This document shows positions 1 to 5,802 of a stretch of DNA of 9,766 bases, piece after piece (the first letter of the stretch is position 1; every line of letters begins with the position of its first letter). The DNA is from Synergistaceae bacterium. Lineage in GTDB: Bacteria > Synergistota > Synergistia > Synergistales > Aminobacteriaceae. The stretch is taken from contig JAAYJB010000332.1 in the NCBI GenBank assembly GCA_012523155.1, forward strand, positions 1 through 9,766. The letters run 5' to 3'. The notes beneath the pieces were generated by a model, which had not been told where the DNA came from, ran no database searches, and worked only from the letters and a program-made list of their open reading frames with translations. Both the position numbers and the translations under genes were made by a program.

Positions 1-518
1 GAAACAAGCTTTATTGCAGCGACAGGCTCTTCCTTTGCTGTAGCGGGAACTGCAACAGAAGCAGTGGTTTCCGAACCGTCAACAAAAACGGCCTTTACCG
101 AGAAATTTCCGCCCTTTGCTATAGAACCGTCATCATGGACGGTAAGAACGAATCCCGTGGCGAGAAGGAAGGGAGTTATGGGCATGCTTCCGCTGCTTGC
201 TGTCAGAACGTTGCCGTTGCCGTCCTTTACATTGATTCCGGGAATATTGTTCCCTGCTTTCGTGTCCCATACCGATTTTCCATCCTCCGAGCGGAGCTCC
301 AGGTTCGCTATGGCTCCGCCTATTCCTGCAATGGAGATAGTAAATACAGCGTCAGGATTTCCGTCAGGCTGAGCACTTTCGCCCGGTCCAAGAATGTCGC
401 CATACTCAAAACCGGCAAAGGAAAAGTCCTTGATATCCCCCATAGCAGCCATCGCAGGCGAAGACAAGAGAACCAGAGCCAGAACCGAAAAAACAATTTT
501 TCTTAGGGGTGTTTTCAT
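1..518 (-). CDS. Secreted protein of unknown function, 3' end outside the window
   Basis: The reading frame is open from position 518 to the window edge (172 full codons), so the C-terminus is missing. The N-terminus is a clear Sec signal peptide: MKTPLRK, then a hydrophobic stretch (IVFSVLALVLLSS), then PAMA-A, with probable cleavage after AMA. The mature part is rich in Gly, Asp, Ser and Val and predicted to be mostly beta, with stretches such as ISIAGIGGAIANLELRSEDG. It has no cysteine or catalytic motif and I do not recognise the family. Start choice: an in-frame ATG at 530 directly abuts the GGAG of the Shine-Dalgarno (531-534) with no spacer, so it is unlikely to be used. The ATG at 518 gives a 12-nt spacer and a standard signal peptide; a TTG at 521 is also possible. 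The gene is divergent from the gene at 666 and has its own extended -10 promoter. Confidence 0.72.
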   Translation of the reverse strand, partial: MKTPLRKIVFSVLALVLLSSPAMAAMGDIKDFSFAGFEYGDILGPGESAQPDGNPDAVFTISIAGIGGAIANLELRSEDGKSVWDTKAGNNIPGINVKDGNGNVLTASSGSMPITPFLLATGFVLTVHDDGSIAKGGNFSVKAVFVDGSETTASVAVPATAKEEPVAAIKLV

Positions 519-538
519 CAAAACATTCATCTCCTTTG

Positions 539-555
539 ATACCCAATTAGGGTAT
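539..555. promoter_or_regulatory. Perfect inverted repeat between promoter and RBS of the secreted-protein gene
   Basis: ATACCC-AATTA-GGGTAT has perfect 6-bp arms and a 5-nt AT-rich spacer. On the minus strand it lies between the -10 element (569-574) and the Shine-Dalgarno (531-537), about 7-23 nt downstream of the predicted transcription start. It could be a repressor operator or a short 5'-UTR hairpin. No trans-acting factor can be assigned. Confidence 0.4.
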
Positions 556-568
556 TTTATTTATATTG

Positions 569-577
569 ATTATATCA
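569..577 (-). promoter_or_regulatory. Extended -10 promoter of the secreted-protein gene
   Basis: On the minus strand this reads TGATATAAT, a perfect TGnTATAAT extended -10. No good -35 is seen about 17 bp upstream, which fits extended -10 promoters. The predicted start is near 562, giving a 5' UTR of about 44 nt to the ATG at 518. Confidence 0.6.
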
Positions 578-626
578 CTGGTTAACTTTATAACTTTTCT
601 TTCCCATCTATTTTCACCCATCAGTG

Positions 627-632
627 TATAAT
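627..632 (+). promoter_or_regulatory. -10 element of the DUF2703-like/adenosyltransferase operon
   Basis: TATAAT is a consensus -10 located 34 nt before the ATG at 666. No convincing -35 is seen in the pyrimidine-rich stretch at about 597-610. This promoter is divergent from the one at 569-577. The intergenic stretch 531-665 holds both promoters and the inverted repeat at 539-555, and nothing else was recognised. Confidence 0.5.
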
Positions 633-665
633 TAAAACAGCCATTTTACTGAAAGGAGATTACCA

Positions 666-1136
666 ATGAACAAACTTTATATCCGCCATTACATTCCTGC
701 ACCGGATTCAGGAGTTTCCTGCGCCCCGTGCGGAGAGACGAACCGTGTTCTTCTGTCAATGATCGAACAGCTTTCGCCGAAGCTGACGGCTCTCGATATA
801 CAGCCTGTCCTCCAGGTCATGGAAGTGAATACTGTCACCGAAAGAAATGCCGGGAAACTTAACTATATTTCGTTCTTTGGACCTGAAGCCGGAATCCCGG
901 AAGAACGCAGCATAGAGGACGTTTTAGGCGCACCGATGAGCTACGGGGATTGTGAGGGGTGTACTCTGGCCGATGGGACGCCCTTTCAGAGCCGCGTACT
1001 TGAAATCGACGGCAGATCATTCCACGCACTTCCCCCTGGCGTTCTCACCGACGCATTGATTCGGGTGGTTTTTTCTGCCCTTGGTAACTGTTCCGGAGGC
1101 AGCTGCGATACGTGTGCTGGCTGCGGGCATCACTGA
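666..1136 (+). CDS. DUF2703-like cysteine-rich protein
   Basis: This is a 156-residue soluble protein with three cysteine groups: C19-A-P-C22-GET near the N-terminus, C96-E-G-C99 in the middle, and a tail with C142, C147, C150 and C153 ending in GCGHH. The layout matches my recollection of the DUF2703 family: an early CxxC, an Asn-containing strand (here N66-YISFFG), an acidic 'xEdxLG' segment, then a CxxC. The family function is not established; thiol redox or metal binding is an inference from the cysteines. The Cys/His-rich tail looks like an addition suited to metal or cluster binding. The ATG follows AAGGAG with a 7-nt spacer. The adenosyltransferase gene starts 18 nt downstream, so the two are probably co-transcribed. 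The family assignment is moderately sure and the function unknown. Confidence 0.7.
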   Translation: MNKLYIRHYIPAPDSGVSCAPCGETNRVLLSMIEQLSPKLTALDIQPVLQVMEVNTVTERNAGKLNYISFFGPEAGIPEERSIEDVLGAPMSYGDCEGCTLADGTPFQSRVLEIDGRSFHALPPGVLTDALIRVVFSALGNCSGGSCDTCAGCGHH

Positions 1137-1154
1137 GTAAAGGGAGGTTATGCC

Positions 1155-1688
1155 ATGAACGACCTCTGGATAACAACAAAAGGCGGAGACAAGGGAGAAA
1201 CGAGCATAGGCAGCGGTGACCGTCTACCCAAAGATCATCCGCGGGTTGAGACCTATGGAACACTGGATGAGTGCCAGGCTCATATCGGAATGGCCCGCTC
1301 CCTGTGTGAATATCCGGATATTTGCGACAAGCTCTGCGCGCTTGAACAAGACCTGGGAAAGCTCATGGGGTATATCGCTCTCTATCCGGGCCTTTCCTGC
1401 CCCGATATCGGTGAGCTGGAAAAAATAACGGAGATCGTCGGCAATGTAACAGGGAAGACGTTCCGTTTCGTCAGGCCGGGAGATTCAACTCCGGGGGCTG
1501 CACTTCATGTTGCGCGTACTGTAGCCAGAAGGGCGGAAAGAATTGCGGTAAAAATGTACAGAACTGGAGAACTGGCTGAAGACGCCTACCGATACATTAA
1601 CAGGCTTTCAGATGTTATTTATGCGCTTTCCCTGTGGTACGACAACCTGGAACGGGATAAAACCGGAGAAAAACCGACCTGTTCCTGA
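1155..1688 (+). CDS. ATP:cob(I)alamin adenosyltransferase, PduO type
   Basis: The enzyme transfers the 5'-deoxyadenosyl group of ATP to cob(I)alamin, making adenosylcobalamin for B12-dependent mutases, dehydratases and aminomutases. At 177 residues it has normal length for the PduO/MMAB family. Visible motifs are the ATP-binding TKGGDKGETS (residues 8-17) with the downstream YGTLDE (34-39), the R121-TVARRAER segment carrying the conserved basic residues (R125, R126, E128), and NRLSD (149-153). All are hallmarks of the family in cytoplasmic all-helical trimers. An alanine replaces the cysteine often seen before the RRAER motif, a known type of variation. A GGAGG site lies 7 nt before the ATG. 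It follows the DUF2703-like gene closely. No B12-dependent enzyme gene is in view, so the recipient is unknown. Confidence 0.93.
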   Translation: MNDLWITTKGGDKGETSIGSGDRLPKDHPRVETYGTLDECQAHIGMARSLCEYPDICDKLCALEQDLGKLMGYIALYPGLSCPDIGELEKITEIVGNVTGKTFRFVRPGDSTPGAALHVARTVARRAERIAVKMYRTGELAEDAYRYINRLSDVIYALSLWYDNLERDKTGEKPTCS

Positions 1689-1699
1689 GTACCGGACTT

Positions 1700-1726
1700 T
1701 TGAAAGTACTTCTCATGCAGTATAAT
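1700..1726 (+). promoter_or_regulatory. Predicted promoter of the GntR-family regulator gene
   Basis: A -35-like TTGAAA (1700-1705) and a consensus -10 TATAAT (1721-1726) are 15 bp apart, slightly short. The predicted start is near 1733. The -10 lies inside the left arm of the palindrome at 1714-1745, so binding there would block the promoter. Confidence 0.5.
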
Positions 1727-1745
1727 GAGTACATTGTACTGCATG
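1714..1745. promoter_or_regulatory. 32-bp near-perfect palindrome over the GntR gene promoter, likely autoregulatory operator
   Basis: Arms CATGCAGTA (1714-1722) and TACTGCATG (1737-1745) are perfect complements. Inside them, AATG (1724-1727) pairs with CATT (1732-1735), leaving one T/G mismatch and a 4-nt centre. A second, smaller dyad, AGTAC-ATT-GTACT (1728-1740), is nested off-centre and is close to the GT-N-AC half-sites preferred by GntR/FCD regulators. The element covers the -10 and the predicted start and ends at the G-run serving as RBS. No T-tract follows, so it is not an intrinsic terminator. Confidence 0.6.
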
Positions 1746-1758
1746 GGGGGAAATATGC

Positions 1759-2442
1759 ATGGAAAAATCTGCTTTGTCACCTGCTTTCAACCAGGGACTG
1801 CGCCAGATCGTGTATGAAAAACTAAAGGAAGCCATTGTTCTTGGGTCGATAAAACCAGGCTCAAAACTTTCCGAAATAGAGCTCGCAGAACAGATGGCTG
1901 TTTCAAGAACACCCGTCCGGGAAGCGATACGCCAGCTTGCACAAACAGGTTTGGTTACGCTGACACCCCGAAGAGGTGCATATGTGACGATGCCGAGCCT
2001 GAAAGATGCCTCGGATCTCTATGAACTGCGGACAGAGCTTGAAATCCTTGCCGTCGAAAACTTGTGCAGTTTTCCTCCTTCAGATGAATTGAGGCGATAC
2101 CGTTCAGTTTTCGAGATCATGACTGACGAGACCTCAACAGAAAGGTACGTCATCGAGGACCGTGCCTTTCACTTCATGATTTACCAGTCGTGCACAAATA
2201 GGTTTCTTACCATGATGCTGAATAACATTGCAGACCTTATCAATCTCTGCAGACCGTTTTCCGTAGAACGATCTGCCATTACGGATTTCACGCTGGGACA
2301 TCTCGCCATCATAGATGCGATACTGACAGGCAAAACGACGAAGGCAAAAGAGGAAACTCGAAAACATATCACCATCAGTAAAGAAAGTCTCCTTTCCTAT
2401 CTGAAGAGCCGGAGTACAGAGGATCAGGAATACATCAAATGA
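1759..2442 (+). CDS. GntR-family transcriptional regulator with FCD ligand domain
   Basis: This is a 227-residue DNA-binding regulator. The N-terminal winged helix-turn-helix covers about residues 15-76, with the recognition segment SRTPVREAIRQL (49-60) and the wing PRRGAYV (70-76), both typical of GntR proteins. The C-terminal helical FCD domain (about 84-215) keeps the metal/ligand-site pattern D134-x3-H138, H181 and H203. Members with this pattern often bind small carboxylates, usually with a divalent metal; the actual ligand cannot be read here. The ATG at 1759 follows a GGGGGG run by 8 nt; an ATG at 1755 is out of frame. The palindrome over its promoter argues for autoregulation. Targets may include the overlapping DUF218 gene and possibly the upstream cobalamin gene, but that is inference. 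Confidence 0.93.
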   Translation: MEKSALSPAFNQGLRQIVYEKLKEAIVLGSIKPGSKLSEIELAEQMAVSRTPVREAIRQLAQTGLVTLTPRRGAYVTMPSLKDASDLYELRTELEILAVENLCSFPPSDELRRYRSVFEIMTDETSTERYVIEDRAFHFMIYQSCTNRFLTMMLNNIADLINLCRPFSVERSAITDFTLGHLAIIDAILTGKTTKAKEETRKHITISKESLLSYLKSRSTEDQEYIK

Positions 2443-3236
2443 ATTTCTTCTACTTTTTTTACAAGGCTGTTGGTGCTTTTTCAGCTCCGCCCGGAATTGT
2501 GATCGCGCTTTGCCTTGCCGCAGGCATTTTCTTTTTTCGAAGGAAAAGTGACCGCAGCGGGAAGTTTCTCTCCCCCGCACGGTTTGCTTTTTTCATTGCC
2601 GTGCTGCTGTACGTCCTTTCTGTGCCCTTTTCCGCAAAAGCTTTTTTGAACATCCTGGAGGGTCAATTTTCAACAGCATGCCCGAAAACGGGGGAAAAGC
2701 CTGTTGTTCTTGTTCTTGCGGGAGGAATCTGGTCTATGGAAACGGAAGACAGGATGTTCGCAATGAGTGCTGAAACGCTGCAGCGATTCGCAGCAGGTGC
2801 GGAGATCGCAGAGAAACTGGACGCTCCTCTTCTCTACTCGGGAGGATACCCCGAAAAAGCCTCGGAGAAGCAGATCGCTGAAATGGCAGTTCGAACGGCA
2901 CGGTCAATACGATATGACGGCTCGCTGATCGTTGAGGGACGTTCGCGTACCACGTGGGAAAACCTGCTTTTTTCGTCGGAAATAATTTCAGGGGAAGCTT
3001 TCAGTGACGTAGTCCTCGTTACCTCTGCTTTTCATCTCAAACGCTCAATGAGAGCGGCAAAACGCTTTCTTGGAAATATTCAGGTACACCCGGCGGCCTC
3101 GGGACGCCTTGAAGGCGCCGGTGCCGTGACTGCAATGGACTTTCTGCCCTCCCCTTCCGGCCTGAGAAACACATCTCTTGCCCTCAGGGAATTGATCGGT
3201 CTCGCAGCCTACGATCTTTTCGCATCTTTGAATTGA
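2439..3236 (+). CDS. DUF218 (YdcF/ElyC/SanA-like) membrane-anchored protein
   Basis: This 265-residue protein has two predicted membrane helices (about 17-33 and 47-64) followed by a DUF218 domain (about 87-250). Family marks are the strand-loop VVLVLAGGI (89-97), SGG (134-136), the E166-GRSRTTWEN segment matching the usual 'ExxSxnTxEN', and VTSAFHLKRS (194-203) matching 'VTSxxHmxRs'. In E. coli, ElyC and SanA of this family affect envelope integrity, while YdcF binds S-adenosylmethionine; the reaction here is unknown. Its ATG overlaps the stop of the regulator gene (ATGA), indicating translational coupling and shared transcription. It converges with rarA, leaving only 6 nt between stop codons and no obvious terminator. 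Confidence 0.85.
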   Translation: MNFFYFFYKAVGAFSAPPGIVIALCLAAGIFFFRRKSDRSGKFLSPARFAFFIAVLLYVLSVPFSAKAFLNILEGQFSTACPKTGEKPVVLVLAGGIWSMETEDRMFAMSAETLQRFAAGAEIAEKLDAPLLYSGGYPEKASEKQIAEMAVRTARSIRYDGSLIVEGRSRTTWENLLFSSEIISGEAFSDVVLVTSAFHLKRSMRAAKRFLGNIQVHPAASGRLEGAGAVTAMDFLPSPSGLRNTSLALRELIGLAAYDLFASLN

Positions 3237-3242
3237 CGGCAA

Positions 3243-4529
3243 TTATGAAGAAGTCTTTTCCTCGCTGAATCTCCTCCAGAATTTTCTGAGCCTCGCGCCC
3301 ATTTCAGCTTCCGCTCCAAGGGCCCCGGGGTAGTAAAAGCGCCTCTGTCTTTCCATGTACAGCTGGGGCGTCCAGTGCCTGGGATCGTCGTGAGGGTATA
3401 CATAGCCGGAACCATCAGGTTTGAGGTGGAAAGGTACCTCCTGAATATCTCCCTTTTCCAGGGCCTTTGATGCTTCGTCAACAGCCAGGTAGGCACTGTT
3501 GCTCTTGGGGGCAGCTGCGAGATAAATCACCGCCTCCGAAAGTAGAATGCGGGCCTCAGGCAATCCCACCATGTCCACCGCATAGGCTGCCGCAGAAACC
3601 ACGGACAGGGCCTGGGGATCCGCAAGCCCCACATCTTCCGCAGCAGATATGAGCAGTCTTCTGCAGATGAAACGGAGATTTTCCCCACCGGCAAGGAGAC
3701 GGGCAAGCCAATACACGGCCGCGTCGGGGTCTGAACCACGAATACTTTTTATGAGAGCGGAAATAACGGCATAGTGATCATCCGATGCCTTGTCGTAACG
3801 TACTGATGCGAATGGAAGAGAGCCCGATACAGTTTCTTCGGTCAGCCGCTGACCGCCCCTTGCGGCAACTGTTCCCGCAAGGAATTCAAGACGCGTAAGA
3901 GCCTGACGGGCATCACCGCCTGTTTTCGAAGCGAGTATCCTGAGGACCTGGTCTTCGGTCGAAATCTCGAGTGCACCTAGACCCCGTTCCCTGTCCTCAA
4001 GAGCCCTTTTCAGAAGTGAGACCAGATCGTCCTCTGTAAGAGGATTGAGCTGAAATACGATCATTCGCGAGAGGAGGGTCTTGTTGATCTCAAACCAGGG
4101 GTTTTCGGTAGTCGTTCCGATGAGTATAAGGTCACCCTTTTCCACAGAGGGAAGGAGGGCGTTCTGTTGGGTTTTATTGAAATGGTAAATCTCATCGACA
4201 AAGGCTATCGCTGCATGTCCCGAGCGGAGTAACTTCAATTTAGCCGCTTCGGACACAAGGTCTCTCAACTCTGATACCTTGGCAGAAACAGCATTTATTT
4301 CAAGTATTTCCCGCCCGGTTTCCGTGGCCATCAACCGAACAAGTGTAGTTTTCCCTACTCCCGGAGGTCCGTAAAGAATGCAGCTCGGCGTACGGTTCGA
4401 TTCGATTATTTTTCTCAATGGGGCATCGGGACCCAAAAGGTGAGACTGTCCGGCGAATTCCCCGAGAGTCTTCGGGCGCATTCTTTCGGCCAGTGGTACT
4501 TCCCAGATGTTTTTCTGGACATCGCTCAT
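3243..4529 (-). CDS. rarA: Replication-associated recombination protein A (RarA/MgsA), AAA+ ATPase
   Basis: RarA is a cytoplasmic clamp-loader-like ATPase that acts at stalled or broken replication forks and on single-strand gaps; it is related to eukaryotic WRNIP1. The 428-residue length is normal. Seen are a Walker A GPPGVGKTT (54-62), a Walker B IAFVDE (108-113), sensor 1 in IGTTTENP (137-144) and a candidate arginine finger in LLSR (R155). The C-terminal half carries the family segments 'AVYWLARLLAGGE' and 'RRLLISAAEDVGLADP'. The usual DEIHRFNK after Walker B is DEIYHFNK here, a small departure. The ATG at 4529 follows GGAGG with a 7-nt spacer. It lies 34 nt downstream of the HAD gene, so the two probably form one transcript. 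Confidence 0.95.
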   Translation of the reverse strand: MSDVQKNIWEVPLAERMRPKTLGEFAGQSHLLGPDAPLRKIIESNRTPSCILYGPPGVGKTTLVRLMATETGREILEINAVSAKVSELRDLVSEAAKLKLLRSGHAAIAFVDEIYHFNKTQQNALLPSVEKGDLILIGTTTENPWFEINKTLLSRMIVFQLNPLTEDDLVSLLKRALEDRERGLGALEISTEDQVLRILASKTGGDARQALTRLEFLAGTVAARGGQRLTEETVSGSLPFASVRYDKASDDHYAVISALIKSIRGSDPDAAVYWLARLLAGGENLRFICRRLLISAAEDVGLADPQALSVVSAAAYAVDMVGLPEARILLSEAVIYLAAAPKSNSAYLAVDEASKALEKGDIQEVPFHLKPDGSGYVYPHDDPRHWTPQLYMERQRRFYYPGALGAEAEMGARLRKFWRRFSEEKTSS

Positions 4530-4563
4530 CGTTTCACCTCCCGGAAAAAAAGCTGCCCGGGCT

Positions 4564-5499
4564 TCATCGATCTAAAAAAGATATCCCCCTCAGTTCTTTC
4601 TCCACCACTTCCGTCATGGGGAAGCGGGATTGCAGAAGTGACCTGAGAACTTCACGAACTGGCTGGTCAAGCCATGAAGGGGCCAATCCGGGCATGATCC
4701 TCCACTGATCAGGCGAAAGAGGAGAAAGAGGGTCATCAATAAGAAAATAAAGAACTCCCTCCGCCGCTTTTTTCATGCATTCACTCAAAAGGTACGGTGA
4801 CATCGCTGAAAGTCGGACACCTTTTGACGCCGCCGCTTTAAGCTTATCTGCCTCAATCAGTGCGTACTCCCAGGGAACCAGCGGTTCAGGCGACTTCAAT
4901 GAGGCAACGAATCCCCTCATATTATCGAAGGATACGTCGGCCCAATGCTTCCATTCAGCTTCGGGACGCTGAACAAGGACTGCCCGTATTCCCGCCCGCC
5001 TGGCACCTACAAGGTCATAGAGAAAATCTCCTACCATGACACATTTTGCCGAAGGAACTCCCATTTCAGCGGCACCCGACCAGAGAGCCCCGGGATCAGG
5101 CTTGACAGGAGGGTTGTCCCTACTTTTCACTACTTCGGGAAGCTGAAGCCCGGCTCTAGCCGCGGCAAGGGTGATGGAGTCCATACAGTTCCTGGAAACA
5201 ACGCACCAGGGAATATCCTGCACAGACAGCCATTCAAGGAGTTCTTGTGCACCCGGAACGGCTTCCGCTTTTTCTGCACCTTGCATTTCAACATCGTAAA
5301 TATCCTTTTTCAGTTCTTCGGCCTGATCAGGAGGTAATGCAGCAATGGCTTCAAAAAGGGGAACAAATTTACCCTCGAAGTATTTTTCCCGTATTGCGGC
5401 GAAACTGAGCCTGGTTTCTGCCAGAACGCCGTCCCAATCGAGAATGAAGCCTTCAGAGAAGGCGGGATGCCAGAATGGGGGGATGCAGGAGCGGTTCAA
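4564..5499 (-). CDS. HAD-superfamily hydrolase with a C-terminal extension (TTG start)
   Basis: The protein has 311 residues. The HAD core occupies about residues 17-205. Motif I is DWDGVLAET (nucleophile D21, acid/base D23), a helical cap spans about 30-80, motif II is VVSRN (S102), motif III is K133-PDP and motif IV is GDFLYD (D158, D162). This set resembles phosphoglycolate phosphatase/beta-phosphoglucomutase-type HADs; the substrate is unknown. Residues about 206-311 are an extra domain I do not recognise, containing WEYALIEADKLKAAASKG. The start is TTG at 5499: no ATG lies between it and motif I, and AAAGGAGG sits 10 nt upstream. The Shine-Dalgarno is immediately preceded by the terminator hairpin at 5524-5555, so expression probably depends on read-through from the non-coding unit upstream. 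rarA follows by 34 nt. Confidence 0.85.
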   Translation of the reverse strand: MNRSCIPPFWHPAFSEGFILDWDGVLAETRLSFAAIREKYFEGKFVPLFEAIAALPPDQAEELKKDIYDVEMQGAEKAEAVPGAQELLEWLSVQDIPWCVVSRNCMDSITLAAARAGLQLPEVVKSRDNPPVKPDPGALWSGAAEMGVPSAKCVMVGDFLYDLVGARRAGIRAVLVQRPEAEWKHWADVSFDNMRGFVASLKSPEPLVPWEYALIEADKLKAAASKGVRLSAMSPYLLSECMKKAAEGVLYFLIDDPLSPLSPDQWRIMPGLAPSWLDQPVREVLRSLLQSRFPMTEVVEKELRGISFLDR

Positions 5500-5523
5500 C
5501 CCGGGTGAGCCTCCTTTCAGAAG

Positions 5524-5555
5524 AAAACAGGGGCGGGAAAACCCGTCCCTGTTTT
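5524..5555 (-). terminator. Strong intrinsic terminator ending the non-coding RNA unit
   Basis: AAAACAGGG (5524-5532) pairs with CCCTGTTTT (5547-5555). The stem continues through a G-U pair and CGGG/CCCG to a 4-nt loop (5538-5541), giving 14 bp. On the minus strand the stem runs into TTTTCTTCT. The A/T flanks make it potentially bidirectional. It lies 6 nt before the AAAGGAGG of the HAD gene. Confidence 0.85.
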
Positions 5556-5748
5556 AATCCTCCCCCGCAATGTCGTGTCATGAACGTCTTGACCCGTTCC
5601 TTAACGTTTGAGGCCTGTTGCGCCTTAGCTTCGTCAACGCCGGAGCATTTCCTCCGCCGGCACAAACTTCCGGCCCCGCAAGGTTCGAGTGTTGGCTCAA
5701 GACAAATATCACGATCACGGGCATCGCAGGGTCTCTTTTTACTTCCTA
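5524..5748 (-). ncRNA. Structured non-coding RNA, probably 6S RNA-like (SsrS)
   Basis: No plausible protein is encoded between the FNT stop and the HAD start. The minus-strand transcript predicted from the promoter at 5755-5763 to the terminator is about 225 nt, or about 193 nt without the terminator. It folds into a long rod. The closing stem is 5731-5722 with 5572-5563, 10 pairs including two G-U. The next stem is 5703-5694 with 5595-5586 (GUCUUGA pairs with UCAAGAC, plus two outer pairs). A large central bubble follows, with 16 nt on the 5' side (5693-5678) and about 14 nt on the 3' side. A distal arm is formed by 5677-5672 with 5615-5610 and 5665-5659 with 5624-5618. The 3' bubble strand can form a small hairpin, CGUU-AAGG-AACG (5606-5595), as reported for 6S RNAs. 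6S RNA binds housekeeping RNA polymerase by mimicking an open promoter. The alternative is a structured leader attenuating the HAD gene. Confidence 0.55.
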
Positions 5749-5754
5749 TTGCAT

Positions 5755-5763
5755 ATTATACCA
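5755..5763 (-). promoter_or_regulatory. Extended -10 promoter of the non-coding RNA unit
   Basis: On the minus strand this reads TGGTATAAT, a perfect TGnTATAAT. No good -35 is visible 16-18 bp upstream. The predicted start is near 5748, 17 nt before the closing stem of the RNA fold. Confidence 0.6.
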
Positions 5764-5797
5764 CAAAAAGCCTGAACATCCTCATTCGTGCTTTTTG
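5764..5797 (-). terminator. Possible weak terminator after the FNT gene
   Basis: CAAAAAGC (5764-5771) and GCTTTTTG (5790-5797) are perfect 8-bp inverted repeats with an 18-nt loop, beginning 6 nt past the FNT stop codon. The stem is AT-rich and the loop long, so termination would be inefficient. The T-run is part of the stem arm. Confidence 0.35.
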
Positions 5798-5802
5798 CCC
5801 TT

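Noticed and set aside
1649..1685. 8-bp inverted repeat GGAACGGG/CCTGTTCC at the end of the adenosyltransferase gene
   Set aside because: The loop is 21 nt, the repeat is inside coding sequence and no T-run follows, so it is not a credible terminator.
5453..5665. Minus-strand frame of 70 codons between the FNT and HAD genes
   Set aside because: It begins with TTG without a suitable RBS, runs through the terminator stem and overlaps the HAD start in another frame. The RNA fold explains the DNA better.
5682..5690. GGTTCGAGT, resembling a tRNA T-arm
   Set aside because: No acceptor, D-arm or anticodon arm can be built around it on either strand. It falls in the bubble strand of the proposed RNA.
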